Below, one piece after another: positions 31,968 through 46,900 of a stretch of DNA of 64,000 nt. The first letter of the stretch is position 1; the number at the start of each line of letters is the position of its first letter. Source of the stretch: Heterocephalus glaber (lineage: Eukaryota > Chordata > Mammalia > Rodentia > Bathyergidae); contig NW_004624742.1 of NCBI RefSeq assembly GCF_000247695.1, forward strand, positions 8,573,881 through 8,637,880. The letters are read 5' to 3'. The translations under genes were made by a program, and so were the position numbers. The notes under the pieces are model-generated. The model saw only the letters and a program-made list of their open reading frames with translations. It was not told the DNA's origin and made no database searches.

Positions 31968-34900
31968 GTAGGTATTGCTTATGACATACAGACAAATTAT
32001 GGTACATTTTCTGCAACATCAAAGTAAAAATGTAATTTTTCAGGTACTTTTTATAAGCATATTTTTGGAGTGTTTCTTTGTAAAAGTTGAAGATATTTCT
32101 ATCTCTGACCAGAACTGACATTCACTGAGCAGCTGCTTCCTGTCTGCGGATCAGACAGTGTGATGGTCATTATATATATTCATTATCTCATTTTCTTTTT
32201 GTTGTTTGTTTGTTTTTGTTTTTGTTTTTGTTTTGGAGGTTCCACCACAGGAGCGCAGCTACTCATATACCCTCGACAGAGGACATGGTCCTTCTCTAGC
32301 CTCCTGTATTGGGGGTGGGCGTCCTTTTGGACCTAGCATGCAGCTTCGGGAGGGACGCACCTGGAGTGGTGAGGAGGAGGAGGACCTGCCTAGCCAGCCA
32401 GATCAGCCGAATCAACCCTGGTGATCAATGGGTGACAGATATCGCAGCCAGATGGCCCTCATATCCTGTTTTTGTGAGTTGTTTGGGGGGGCTTTTTTTT
32501 TTGTTTGAGACAAGGTCTCACTCTGCAAATCAGTCTGACCTTAAACTCATTATGTAGTCCAGGCTGGCCTAGGACTTGTGGCCATCCTCCTGCCCCGGCC
32601 TCCTGAGTACTAGGATCATAGCCGTGCACTACCACACCCGGCTATCTCGTTCTCATAAACCCCTTTAATGTGAATTATTATATTCATACTTTCCAAATAA
32701 GAGAATGGAGGCTGAGGTAGTTTCAGTAATTTGCCCAAGGTCATAGTGTGAAATGTATAACCAAAATACCACAGTCACCCTGTTTTGCTCTGGTGCACTA
32801 AAGAGCACCATCTTCCTACTCACCAAAGGCTATTATAGTGGCTAAAAATATTGGTTCTATGTCCTCTATTCAGTTTATAGAAAATACGGCTGATTAAGGA
32901 GCAGGTGAGGTGTTGTCATGGAAAGGCAAACAAATCAAGAATGTGGGTTAGAACACAGGGTAGATACATGACCCAGTTTTTTCTGTAATCAGTGGCAAGA
33001 AAGCAAGGAGGAGGGGCATTGTCAAGAGACTGCACTGGAAAGACAAGAGGTTTAAGAGCTATAACCACCAAGTATAATGCATGGCCCAAAGCACTTGCCC
33101 CTGTTTGCCCAGTTACTGTCAAACTGCAAGTGTTGTGTTGAACTGAGAAAAGGATTTTTCCCCCTAAGACAGGGCCTCCCTACATTTCCCAGGCTGGTTT
33201 CAAACTTGTGGTGCTTCTCCTTCACCCTCCCATAGCTGAGATTATAGTTGTGCACCACCAGGCCAGGCTGGAGGTTATTTTACAGACAGAAAAAGGCAAA
33301 AGAAAGCAGACACAAGAAACCAAAGCAGGATGGTCATTGCAAAGCTACTTTCCTGGGATAGGAGCAGAGAGACAGAACAACTGGAAAATAAGTATTCAGT
33401 TAACGTTCAGACGGCTTTTTGCATGAAATAATTGGACAGAGGGAATTTCATCATCATGCCAGTCAAAATTGGGACATCTGGCTACTGACTGACCCTGATT
33501 TCTTGAAGGTCAGATAACTGCTGATGTAGGAGTTTAGGATGAGTGATTCCATTTTGAGTTTTGGGGGGTTTTTTTGGTACCAGGGATCGAACTCGGGACC
33601 TTATGCTTCAAGGCAGGCGCTGGAACCACTGAGCTAAAACCCGGCCCTCCATTTTGATTTTTTAGCCTTCTCTGTTGAGAGCTTTAATCCAAAACAATGA
33701 CTTCCTATAATTTTTATTTAACAATGTAAAAGGACAAATATGCTTGTCAACCTGGTATGAGATAATCCCAAAGAATTAGTGACTGGGTATGGTAATGCCA
33801 TTGCAATTATACAAGGAAAGGGCAATCATTTTTAGAGATATTTGTCACATATGTAGGGATCTAATGAGTTAAGGTATAGGCCTTGCTTTAAAATTAAAGA
33901 AAAGAAAAAGGAAAAGAGAGATAAGCAAGTAAAGCAAAAACTTAAAAATTACTGAATCTAGGTGTATGTAGCTGAGTGTTTTATGAGTTTAAATCATTTC
34001 AAACTGACATTTTCATGAGTCAAAAACCATAGAATATTAGCAATCCCATGTTGTTCAACATAATTCTAATCTCTCGGCTATTATTTAGGTATAAGATTTT
34101 CACTTTCTAGGGTCGCCTTCAAGGCCCACCCAGTGACCTGCTGCCCCTACCTGAGTCCCACGTCCTACAGGTTACCCACCTGCCATAGCACCAGACATTC
34201 TGGGGGACATTAGAGATTCAAACCATAACAGATAGGCTATACTTTTCTGTCTTATTTTCTTATTTTCCAAAAACATTTATTACTTTTGTAATGTCAAGTA
34301 AATAATGTTTTGAATGCTGAAGAAAAAAATATTGCCATATAGCAAGAAGAGAAAACAAGAGGAACCTAGGTGAAAGTTACTCTCAGTTGGGTATGGTGGC
34401 ACACCCCTATAATCCCACCCCACAGAAGGCTGAGGCAGGAGGATTACTGAGAGTTCGAGGCCTGCTTGGGCCACGTAGTGAGTTCAAGGCAACTAGTGAG
34501 GTCCAGTCTCAAAACACCAAAAAAGAAAGAAAAGAAAAAAGCAAAACACTCTCAAACCTCTATTTCAACACCTAGATATTAAAGGCCTAAAATAGGAAAA
34601 TAGAAGTGAGGATGAGTTGAAAGGAAAAGTCAAAAAGTATATGAAGTAAAGGAATTGAATCACAAAGGCAAAAACGGGTTTCCCCACAGCATGGAGGGAA
34701 GTCAGTCAAACCTCTAGAATGACAGTTTGTAGGACTGCTTACCTTTGATTTACAAATGTACAAAATAACTCCACAACAGCCTCCAGTCCTGTAAGGGGTG
34801 CTACAGGCAGTGCATAGTTCTTATATAATAAAGCAACTTAAATATTGAGTGAAATAAGTGCTCCTCTGAGTTTATTATAATTAATTTTTTCTTTGTGTGC

Positions 34901-37900
34901 CTTCACGTCATCTTTCCCCATCATGCATTTCCAATCCTGAGTTTTACCTTCAGTTCGTCCACTGTCACAGGAACATTCTGTTATTTTGCTGTGCCATCTA
35001 GTGGCCAAACAAAGTTATTTGTCTGGGTTTTAATGGAATAGTCAGACCCTAGCAAACATCTAAAATCCATGAGATATTCTTGTTTCTTGAGCAGCATTTT
35101 GATCAGAGGAAGAATGAGAGCACAATTTCAGAATCTCCTAGCAGCTTTTAAAAATCATCTTTATCAAGGCACAATAAACTGCATCCATTTAGAATTTAAC
35201 TCAGTGATCATATGCCAGATGTGTAGACCCTGAAATCCCTACCACAGTCAACAGGCAGGGCATCTGGCACTAAAGAGTCCTTGTGTTCCTAATGTCTGTC
35301 CCTCACTCTACTGATTGGCTCTTTATCGCTGCTGTAGATTAGCTTGCACCTTTTTTTGTATTTTGTATAAATGGGATAGTGTAATATGCTCTTTTATGTT
35401 TTCCACATATAATGATTTTGAAATTCATCTGTATGGTACTGTACCAGTAGCTTTTTTTCCTTTTATTAGTATTATCTCTTTATTGCTTTTCTGTTTAGCT
35501 GTTGATTGACTTTTGGATTATGTCCAGGTATGAGCATTTGATATAGGCCATTGTACAGACATAGGTTCTCACTGTCTTGGGTAAATACCAACAGTGGAAT
35601 GCCTGCATTGTGTGGTTGATTTATGTTTAATTTTTAAATGCCTGCCAAATCATTTTCTAAAGAGGTTGTACTATTTTCCATTCCCATCAGAGTTATATAG
35701 AATTCTGTGTGCCCTTTATCTTTGCCAAGATTTGCTATCTACCGCCGTTCTGATGAGTGTCTTGTGCTATCTCACTGTGGTTTCAATTTCCATTTTCCCA
35801 GTAACTAATGATTTTGAACATCTTTCAATGTGCTTTTTTAGCTAGTTACATCATCCACAAAGAGGCTGCCTAATCTTTTGCCCATTTGAAGTTGAATTAT
35901 CTTCTTACTGAGCTGTCGAAATTGTTTATATTTTTACAAGTTTACATATTCTTTATAAAAGTCCTGTGTAAGCTATGTTTGTTAGTATTTTCTCTCCTGT
36001 GGCTCAACAGGAAACTTAAGGTATATTTGAGTTCACTGAATATGTCAGCAGTAATAATTATTAACATTTTTAAGTGTTCAACTCTCAGTCCCTGTGTGAT
36101 GGTGAAGTTGGGAGCTGTGACTGTTAAGAAGCCTACGGTGACAGACAGACAGACGGAGTGGGTAGAAATGGAGCTGTAGGAAAACTGTAGGAGGTTCAAG
36201 TTCCTGATGTCAGTTACCTTTTGGCCTGGCTGCACCTCTACCCTTGCCATGGCAACATGAGCTTTCTAATAAATTCCCCTTTTTACTCGAGCTATTTCCA
36301 GTTGAGTTTCTGTCTTGTGCAGCTAAGAGATGCAATGAATGTGGCTTTGAAACTTCAAAGGCAGCCCTTACATGCTTGTCTCTTCCCCAGTGTCCAACTG
36401 GGGTGCACCTCTGCCTCAGCAAAGTCACAGTGCTGAGAAGTCACCTGCTGTCCTGCATACACGAGCTGCAAACAGAGTCCTGCTCCACCACAGAAACAAC
36501 GCAGAGCAGGAAGGGCAGAACCAAGTTTCTTTTCAAACTAAATCTACATTTGAAACAAAAGAGACATTTAGGAAATGCTAAAGAATGAAGGAATACTACT
36601 TATCACAATGGTTGTTGAAACATCAAAATACATACACACACTCACACACACGCACGCACACACATGGACACACACACACTCTGTGTATAGTTTTCCTGAT
36701 TCCACCTCTGGCCCTTTCTTGCTGTGTATTATTACAGTTATCTTTTTCGGCTATGATCTTGGTTTCATTGGTAAAGACTTGATTGATAGTCATAATATAT
36801 AGATATAAATATCTTTGATTTCCCTAGCTTGACCACACCATTAAGGAAAATTTTTTCAACATCTGTCCCACCCCACCTACCTGCATCAGGTGTTATACAC
36901 AGCTTCCTTAAAACAGATACAATTTAGCTGGGTGTGTTGGCACTCTGGAGACTGAGGCAGGAGGACCACCACAAGTTAGAGGCCAGCCTGAGCTACATAG
37001 TTCAATGCCAGTCTGAACTGCATGCCGAGACCCTGTCTCAAAATACCAAAGAAAAAGAGAGAGATACGGTTTAAATTTTGGCATTCTAGATCCTTAGAAT
37101 CATGATGTTCTTTTTTCAAATTTCCAAACTTGTTTTAGCACGTTTGCTGCAAACATTGTAAAGCTTTAATAGGATTTTTCTTATCTGTCGTGTGTGCCAT
37201 CTTGTGGTGGATCTTTAGAACTGCATCCTTCCTCTTCAAGCTAACAAAGGATGAAGCTGCTTATGATTTCACTAGTTATATGTTGATAATACAGCAGGAC
37301 ATTATATGCCGTGTCAGGCCTGTAGCCTATAGCAAAAGTCACCTCTTACAGTTAGCTGGGTCCAAAAAATTATACAAACCTTACAGATGTTTCTTTATAT
37401 ACCTGGGACTAGTGCCCAGGTCTCAATAGAATTCCAGGTGTTTTTGATTTCCTGGTCTATGCTGGGAAGTAGTTTTTATACAGTAAGCATTTACACCTAC
37501 TGCTGAATCTGGGTCTCTTTGGACTTTGTAAGGTGTCTTGTAACTTTCAGCAGTGAATTAGTTTGCCTGGGTTTCTTTAACAAAATATCACAAACTAAAT
37601 TGCTTAAACAACAAACATTTATTGTCTCACAGTTTTAGAGGCTAAAATCCTGAGATCAAAGTGAAAGCAGAGTCAGTTCCTACTGAGAGCTGCCAGAAAG
37701 ACTGTCTGCTCCCTGTGCCCTGTCTTCTGGTGATGTCCTGGCAATCCTGGGCATTCCTTGGCTTGTGAAAGCATCACACCAATGTCTGCCTTTCCTTCGT
37801 GTAATGTTCTGTGTGTCCTGGTGCCAAGACTTCCCCTTCAGATAAGGACACGAGTTATAATGGCTGAGGCCACTCTAATGACCTCATCTTAACTCATTCC

Positions 37901-40900
37901 ATCTCCAGCGACACCAATTCCAAACAAGGCCACATTCTGAGGCACTGAGAATTAGGACTTCAGTGTATGGAATTGGGCGATACAGTTCAACCCATAACGA
38001 CCACCCATCTGATTACACATTCAGGCTTTGCTTCTCCCTGCTGGATGGTTACATATGCCTGTCCCATGGCTTAGCCTTGAAATCACTTTCACCAGTAAAA
38101 TATTAGTAGAAATGATGTGGGTATCTCCAAGCAGAAACTTTTTAAGAGCTTTTCTCCTTAATACAGGCTGAATTATAGACAGGCTGTTTCATCAGCCTGT
38201 GTCTCAGAATGACAGTGGCATGAACAGAGCAGAGCCAAGCTTTGGTGGCTATGTACTATGAGCAAAGAGTAAGCCTTTATGATTTGAAGCTCTCAGGGTA
38301 TCATTGTTTTGGCAGCATAGAGCTGCCAAACATATAACATAACATAACAAAACATAACATAAGCTAACTGATGCAAAAACTACCGGATTTAAATTGGATG
38401 ATATCAAAACTTCCCTACTAACAGGAAGGGTTTTTGTTAACTCATTCATCAAATATTCATTGAAAGCTCACCATGTGCTAGGCATAGAACCCATATGTTG
38501 GGCACTGTGGTGTACTGGCCAGGCCGCCGTACCTAGATATTTAGTCACTCACCAGTCTAGGAGTTGCTGTGAAGGTATTTTTAGGTGAGATTAACATTTA
38601 AATCAGTAGACTCTGAGGAAAATAGATTATCTATCATACTATAGTTGGACCGTGTTCATTTGAAGACCTGGGAGGGAGGTGGCTCTGCCTGCCCACCCCC
38701 ACCCTATCCCAGGTAGAGGATTCTCCCTGAGACTCAAGCTACAACAGTTCTTTCCCAAGTCTCCAGTCTGTAGCCTGCTCTGCAGATTTCACACTTGCCA
38801 GTCCCTACAATTGCATGAGCCAATTCCTTAAAATAAATCTCTCACTCATCCTATTGATTCTGTTTCTCTGGAGAACCCTACTAGTGACACATGTCAATAA
38901 AGTAAGCTATTTTCACATTTTCAGGGCAGAGAGAAATAAACAGAAACTTCCACTATGTATGGAACTTTAGAAAGTACTATGTTTACTTTGATTTGGGGAG
39001 TCAAGGACGATTGCAGGAAATGACATCTAACTCGAGAATTGAAGGTGGCAAGTGAAACCAGCTTTAGCCAAGTGCAGGGCCAGGGTGATGGTTGAATAGA
39101 AAATACACATTCTCAGCCTGGTGTGGTAACACACACCTGTGATCCCAGCACTCGGGAGGCTGAGGCAGGAGGATCACCGAAAGTTCAAGGCCAGCTTGGA
39201 CTACACAGCGAGACCCTGTCTCAAAACAACAACAACAAAAAATCTCAACAGATGCATTATCACCCCCAAGGAAGAGAAAATGAGTGCTTAGCAGGGGAAA
39301 TAAATATTAGCCCTTACAATATTTTATGACCATTTGAAGCTCAAACCTATTATTTGAAGCTAAAACCTTACAAAACTTGATAATTCGGGGAAAAAACGTG
39401 TGAAGATGCCCCTTACAGAAGCAATGACGAAAAGGAGGTTGAGAAATGTGCAGAGATAGGCTATTTGGGCAGAGGACAAATCACACAGAAGTGAGAGGCC
39501 AGAAAGACTATTTGAAAAAGTCGAGGGGTTGAGACAAGGAATTGGGATGAACGGGGAGGCAGGGGCAGCAGAAACAAGAGGCTGGTCTGGAGACAAACTT
39601 TACAGAAAGTAAATCTGAAACTGCGTTTTGACCTTATCCATCTGAATGTTAAGTGAAACTGTACTTGTCTGATTATCTGGCTTTTTTTTTAATGAGTCCA
39701 TACTTTGCGTTTGCAATCCACACTGAATCATTAACTGCTAAGTATTGTTTTAGAGATAGTAAAGAGCCTTTGTTAAAATATCTTTTTCTCTCTGTCTTGC
39801 TGGAACTCTGTAGTTTTTGACTGTCTCTGGATAGTATTGTATTCAGGAGGGACTTAATCGTGATGAACCCCTAGAGAGTATGTGTGTGATTCACTTCACT
39901 GGCATTTTGAAGATTAAAAATAGGAAACTGAAAAGGCAATTTTTTGTCCTAGTATTGGGACTAGAATGACAACAGTAGTCTATTTAATAACTATTAGCAT
40001 TATATTCCTCCCAGATTGCATTAAAGTTGCTTTAATATTCTATTATAAAATTCCTTGTAAAAATGCTGTTCATCATTTTCTTATTTTCACCAGCTTGTTA
40101 GTAATGAACTCAAAACTAATTCAATACTTCTGAAAGAGAGTACATTCTTAATTTTAGAATCTGAAGAATTAAAGGTTGTATGCTGGGGCCGGGGATTTAG
40201 CTCAGTGGTTCCGCTGCCTGTCTCACAAGCACAAGGTCCCGAGTTCGATCCCTGGTACCAAAAAAAAAAAAAAAAAAGTTGTATGCTGTATGATAATTAT
40301 AACTTCTAATATTTTTCTACCACAGTCTTAGCTTGCTTGGTGTGAGTAGACCTGACCTAAATTCCTACTCTACTTTTAAGAGGCAATCTTCTGGTCAGGT
40401 TTTTAGAAGATCTTGTTTTGTAAGAGAGCAGATAACAGTAGTTACGTGCATGGGTTCTATGGTCAGTCCGAGGATTCAAATCCTGGATAAAACTGTTTGG
40501 ATTTTAATGTTACCACTTTTAAGAACTTGGGAAGATATGAAAAGTTGTGTGGTCTGCGTCCTCCCTGTGTCTCACTTTGTTAATGTGTCAAAGTGGCTCA
40601 TAGCAGAGCTACAGTATAGGGTTGACAAGAAGGAGATTAACTGAGTAAATTATGTGAAGCACAGAGAACAGTGTCTGGTATGTAATTACTATGCTATTAT
40701 ATTAGCTACTATTACTTGGAACCCCTTAGTCAGTCATTTTTAAACCATTTGTTGCCAGGCATGGTGGTACACGCCTGTAATGCCAGCACTCGGGAGGCTG
40801 AGACAGAAGGATTGCCCGAAAGCTCAAGGCCAGTCTATATAGTGAGTTCAAGGCCAGCCTGAACTTGATACCAAGACCCTGTCTCAAAAAACCAAAATTT

Positions 40901-43900
40901 TAAATAAAATGAAAATTAAAACCATTTGTTGAGTGATTCCTGTATGCCATGAAAGGAACTTTCATGTGAAACTCTCAGTATATCTTAACTTTCTTCAGAG
41001 CAGAGCTCAAGATATTTTTTAAACTGACTTTTTAAAAGTATTATACCTGTTCTCTTTAGTACATTTCAAGCCTCTGAAATGATTACCTCTTTATGCTAAG
41101 ACATTTTTGTCCTTTGGTGAGAACATGAGCAAAAATCATTCCTTAGAACAGCTGCTGGGAGGTGGACTCTTCCTCAGGTTTCTGTGCTGGACTCTAGGAC
41201 TTACTTCCGTGGTGCTCCTATCATTATGGTGTCGATAGGGAAAGGAAGAATGACCCATGACTTACTGATCTTTCAGATTTTGATTAAAGAATTTCTAAAA
41301 CTCTTTCAATATTTACATTTTTCAGAAAATGTCTTCGAAATTAAAAAATGCAAAACGCATCGAAGGACTTGACAGCAATGTCTGGTGAGTATCTTAAAAC
41401 AATAACATGGTGAAATTTTCCTATATATTTTTGTTTCCTTAGTTGGGAATTTGTAGCCTCATTCATAGTCTAAAACTAAAGCCATTTATCTAATTCCTCC
41501 ATTAAATGCTAACGAAAGGAAGACAGCTGCCCAGATACTGATTTATTCAATTCCCAAGTATGCCATGCCCTGTGCTCCAGCTGGATATGTAGCAGAGAAA
41601 AAAACAAGTTTGGTTTGGAACTTACCTCATAATCCATGGACTTTTCTCATTAGTTTTGCTCTCTAACAGTTGACAAGAGAACATAGCAGCAGATAGGAAA
41701 TGGTTAAGTGGGGCATGTGGTTAAATATGGGTATCATGAAATTGAGGTGTGTAAAGGATCATTAGGTTCATTAATTCAGCCATCATTCTATTAGATAAAT
41801 TTATTTTATTGATGGTGATTCTTTTTCTTCAGAATGGGGATCGAACCCAGTGCCTTTGCACTAAGCTATATTCATCCCTTTATCATTTTTTATTTTTAGA
41901 CAGGGTCTTGCCTAGTTGCCCATGCTGGGCTTGAACTCACAGTCCTCCTGCCTCAGCCTCCCAGAGTGCTGGGATCACAGGCGTGGATAGTATGACTTTT
42001 TATTGGGAACTCTTTTAATCTAAAACCAAACTAAGTTTCTATTTTTTAAATTTTGTGGTAAGACCGTGTGACATAAACACCAAACTTTGTAAGTGTAGTA
42101 CTTATCAATACCAGCTTTTTGAGTTTTTTTGTTTTTGTCTCTGTTTTTCTTAATATTAGGGTTGAATTTACCAAGTTGGCTGCAGATCCCTCTGTGGTGA
42201 ATCTTGGCCAAGGCCTTCCAGATATATCGCCTCCAACATATGTAAAAGAAGAATTATCAAAGATTGCATTAGTTGATAACCTGAATCAGTACACGCGGGG
42301 CTTTGTAAGTGTATCCAGAACATAAGGGTCATGAGCTTAGAGTTTATGTTGTGTTGTGTGCATGCATGTTACTATTCCTTACATGGAATCAAGAGTCCCA
42401 GCCTGATGACTACAGAACTATCCCCCCTGCCCTGTCTCTAGGACGAGTCTTCCCCAACCTTCAACCCCTCCATAGATCTGTTTTCATTCTTACTTTACTA
42501 TTGTTCAAAGTGTGATCTTAGGGCAGCAAGGAAGGAGAAATACTCTCTTGAAAGATGTCTTTTCTATCTCATTAATGATCAGGCAGCCTCAGCACTGACC
42601 TCTTCATATGCTTTCCAACAAGTTACTTTTTTCTTCTCTCACCCACCTCAGCCCCCTTCTTCATCCTTCTGTGATGAGATGCCTCATTTCTTAGAAGGAG
42701 ATATACTTTTTAACTGCAGCATTGTATCTGTTATGCCTAAAAGCCATACATTTGTCATATGGCTCAGTGTTTGTCTTTCCTTTCGTGATAGCTTGGGAAA
42801 TGGAAAGAAGGAAGGAGGGAGTCTTATTTTTTGTCCTTGCTAGTCTAAGTGCAAAAATCCATAGGCAGCCTTAACATTGGGAATGAGAGAATTGGAAAAA
42901 GCAGTGAGACTCACCATATCCCAGGGCTTAACAGGGTGGGAATCCCTGCTTCCCATGGAATCTCACTCCTTCATCTACCCTCTAGACCCCCATCTCAGGG
43001 CTGGGAGGGTAGCTCAATGGTAGCACACATGTCTAGAATGTGTGAGGTCCTAGGTTTGGACCCCAGCACCACCAAAAACAAGGTTCATATCCAGACCCCC
43101 ATCTCGGACCTACTCCACCTACTTCCCTCCCAGCCATGTTCAACTCCATGATAAAAATCCAAAAGTGAACAAACAGTAGAGAAAATAGAACCAGAATCTG
43201 GTTCATTGAAATCAATAAGTAAAACTTTAGCTAGATTTATCAGTAGAAAATGAAAAAAAGTACAACATGAGAAATGGAAAAAAATTAATTACAGATCATA
43301 CAGACAGTAAAACAGTAATAACAACATGATAAATAATTTTCTGTTAAGCATTTAAAGAATAAGTAATACCAATCCTACACAAATTCATTCAGAAAATACA
43401 GCAGGATGAAAAACTTGCCAATGCATTTTATGAGGCCAGCATTACTCTGATACAAAATAAGATAAGAAAAAGATAATGCAGTCCAATCTCCTTCATGAAT
43501 ATAAGAATGAAAATTCTAAAACTTTAGCAAATCAAATTCAGAAATGTATATGCATGTATATATGTATGTATATTTGTGAGTATGATGTAAAAAGTAACAC
43601 ATACTGATCAAGTATCATTTACCACAGGGATGCAGGTTTAATATCCAAAAATCAATGATTGCAATTCAGCATATTAATGTAATGAAAAAGAAAAACTACA
43701 TGATCTCCTTAGCATACACAAAAAGTACACTTGACAAAATTCATCCCTCCTTTTTTTTTATTAGTACATGTTTGCAGTACATCATGATTACATTCCTTGT
43801 GGGAAGTTGGTCCATGTATATAATGCATCTTAATTCCATTTTCAACACCTTTTCCTCCCTCCCTCATCTCTCCTTTATAATAAAAACCTTCAACTACTCA

Positions 43901-46900
43901 GGAATACTGTAGAATGGAACTTTGCCAATCAGTTAAAGCAAATCTGTGAGAAACCTACAGATAATATCTACAGACCACATAATGTAAAAAAAAAAGAGGG
44001 GGGACAAAAGAAGCTCACCATTGTTATTCAGAATTGTCTAGAAGTCCTAAAGAAAGAAAGATGTGTGAATAGAATGAAGAAAACTGAAACCTATATGCTG
44101 AAAACATCATGTATAGTACATAAAATATCTTAAGGATTCTACAAAATTAGTATAACTACTCAATGAATTGTGCAGGATACAAGACCTATATACAAAAACC
44201 AATTATATTTCCATGTACTGAAAATGAATAGTCGGAAAGTAAAATTTTTAAAATACCATTTATAAGAGCATCTAAATATTTAGGACTAAGTTTTTAAAAT
44301 ATGTATGTTCAAGGTAGGTACACTGAAACCACAAAACATTACTGAGAGAAAGTAACCAACTAAGAATACAATCCAATTTAAAAATAGTCTGAATAGACAT
44401 TTCTTTTTCTTTTTTTGAGAGAAGGTCTCACTATGTAGTCCAGGCTGGCCTTGAACTCACGGCAATCAATCCTCCTATCTCCCAGCCTCCCAAATGTGGG
44501 GATTCCAGGCCTGTGCCACCACTCCTGGCTCAACAGACATTTCTAAGAAAAAGAAATGGTCAATAAGTACGTGTACATATATGGCAAAATGCTCAGTGTC
44601 ATCAGAAAAATGGCAAACAAAACCATAATGAGAAATCACCTCACCACAGTCATAATGGCTATTACCAGAAAAGCAAAAATAACAAATGCTGGCAAGGATG
44701 AGGAGAAAAAAATAACTCTTAGATGCTGTTAATGGTAATGTAAATTAGTGCAGCACTTAGAAAAACAGTAGGGGTCTCAAAAAATGAAATAAAAATGAAC
44801 CTAGTGTAATGTACACCTGGAACCCCAGCACTGAGGAGACTGACACAGAAGGACTACATGAGTTCAAGGCCAGCCTGGCTACATAGTGAGTTCAAGGCCA
44901 GCCTGAACTACATAGTGAGAAATAAAATAAAATAATAAAATTAAAATTAGACCTAACATGATCCAACTATCTCACTCCTGGATATATATCTAAAGGAAAT
45001 TAAATCAGCATATCAACGAGGTACAAGCACACCTATGTTTACTGCAACCCTCTTCACCATAGTCAAGACATCCATCAACAGATGAATGGGTAAGGAAAAT
45101 GTGTTATATTTCTCAAGTAGAATATTATTCAGCCATAAAGAAAGAATAAAATTTTGTAGGTTTTGTTTTTGTTTGTCTTGTTTTCCTTTTGGTTATTTGT
45201 TTGTTTGGCTGTTTTTGTGTGTGTTTTGTTTTATTTTGTTTGGCTTGGCTTGGTTTGGTTTGGTTTGTCGTTCTTATTTTGCAGTATTGGATATTGAATC
45301 CAAGGAGTGCTGGGCTACATCCCCAGCACTTTTTATTTTTATTTTGAAACAAGGCCTTGCTAAGTTGCTCTGCCTGGCCTTGAACTTGAGGTGCTCCTGC
45401 CTCAGCCTCCCTGGTAGTTGGAGTTAAAGGCACGTGCCACCATGCTCAGCTGAAATCTTGACACTTTCACCAAATTGGACGGAACTGATGAACATTATAT
45501 TAAGTAAAGTAAGACAGACATAGAAAGACAAATAGTATTTGTTCTGCCCCATGTGGATGCTAAAAAAGTTGATCTCAAAGTAGAAGAAAGCATAATAGTA
45601 ACTATTAAAGGGCAAGGAAGGGGAGGGTGAAGGGAGGCACATACCAAAGTACAAATAGGAGGAATAAATGTGAGTGTTGTGCAGCACAGCATGGGGAGTA
45701 CAGTTCACAATAAACTCGCATATTTTATGAAGAACTGGAAGAAGGAACTTGAAACCTCAAAAGAAAGGATAATGAGATGGAAATGAGAATTACCCTGATT
45801 TTTTCAGTACACATTGTATACAGGTATTGAGATATCACTTTCTATCCCACAAGTATGTCCAATTATTACATACTGATTAAAAGGAGAAAGCTTTATTTAT
45901 TGTGGAAGATTGAACCACAGCCTTGCACATGCTGGGCAAGCACTCTGCCACTGAGTTATATCCGCAGCCCAAAGAGAATATTTTGCATAAGAGAATCCCC
46001 ACTCTGATTTTGCACATTTATGTAATCCTTTCTCTCTCTCTTTTTTTTTTTTTTGGTACCAGGGATCGGACTTGGGTCCTTGCCCTTGCGCAGCAGACGG
46101 CAAAACCACTGAGCTAAATCCCCGGCCCTGTCCTTTCTCTCTTGAAAGTAGCTGTCTCTCCTCTGTAACTACTGCTGTCTTAACCGTCAGTGTGAGTAAT
46201 GTTCCGCTTCCTCCTGTCGTTGCTGTCGCATCAACAGTAGCGCATCTTTGGCGAATTTGTTTCCCTCTTTCTTAGTCTGTTGATTGGCGTGACCTCTACA
46301 GCAATTGGGAGGATCAGATTCAGGACACTATAGTTAGCACATTTTTTTTTTTTACTTATTTTAGCTGAGGAACAAACTTACTGTTAAAAATATACTAGAT
46401 ATAAAAAAAATTTAAAAATAAAAATATGCTAGAAGTTCATTTCTATTCAAATCAAATATTTTATAATTATGTATTCTCAGACCCTTTGTTTTGAAGTAAG
46501 TTTTCATCATTAGCAAGTCTTCATAACTTCATATAGGGAGTTAGGAAAAGCATTTTTTGATTGATTTCCACTTAAAAATACAAATTTTCTGCTGGATATG
46601 GTAACACACACCTGTAATCTAGAGGGTGAGGCAGGAAGATCGAGTTTTGAGAGCAGCCTGGAAAAAATATAAAGAAGACATCTCAAAAAAGTTCTTTTTA
46701 AAAATTAATTTTATTGGTACATTTTAGGTATACAGTATAATGGCATTCATCATTGGAAATTTGCACCTTTACATAATCTCTCTTGGTAAAAAAAAAAAAA
46801 CTTTTTCTTTGAATAATTACAAATATCAAATACAAATTTTTAAAATTATTAAATTTTAGATCCATATTACCTGCAAGAAACCAGTTCCATAATCAGATCC

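Noticed and set aside
36244..36588. 114-codon open frame with [10 protein letters not shown]
   Set aside because: Looks briefly like a zinc finger, but there is no repeat of the finger motif, and the upstream part is an LTR end.
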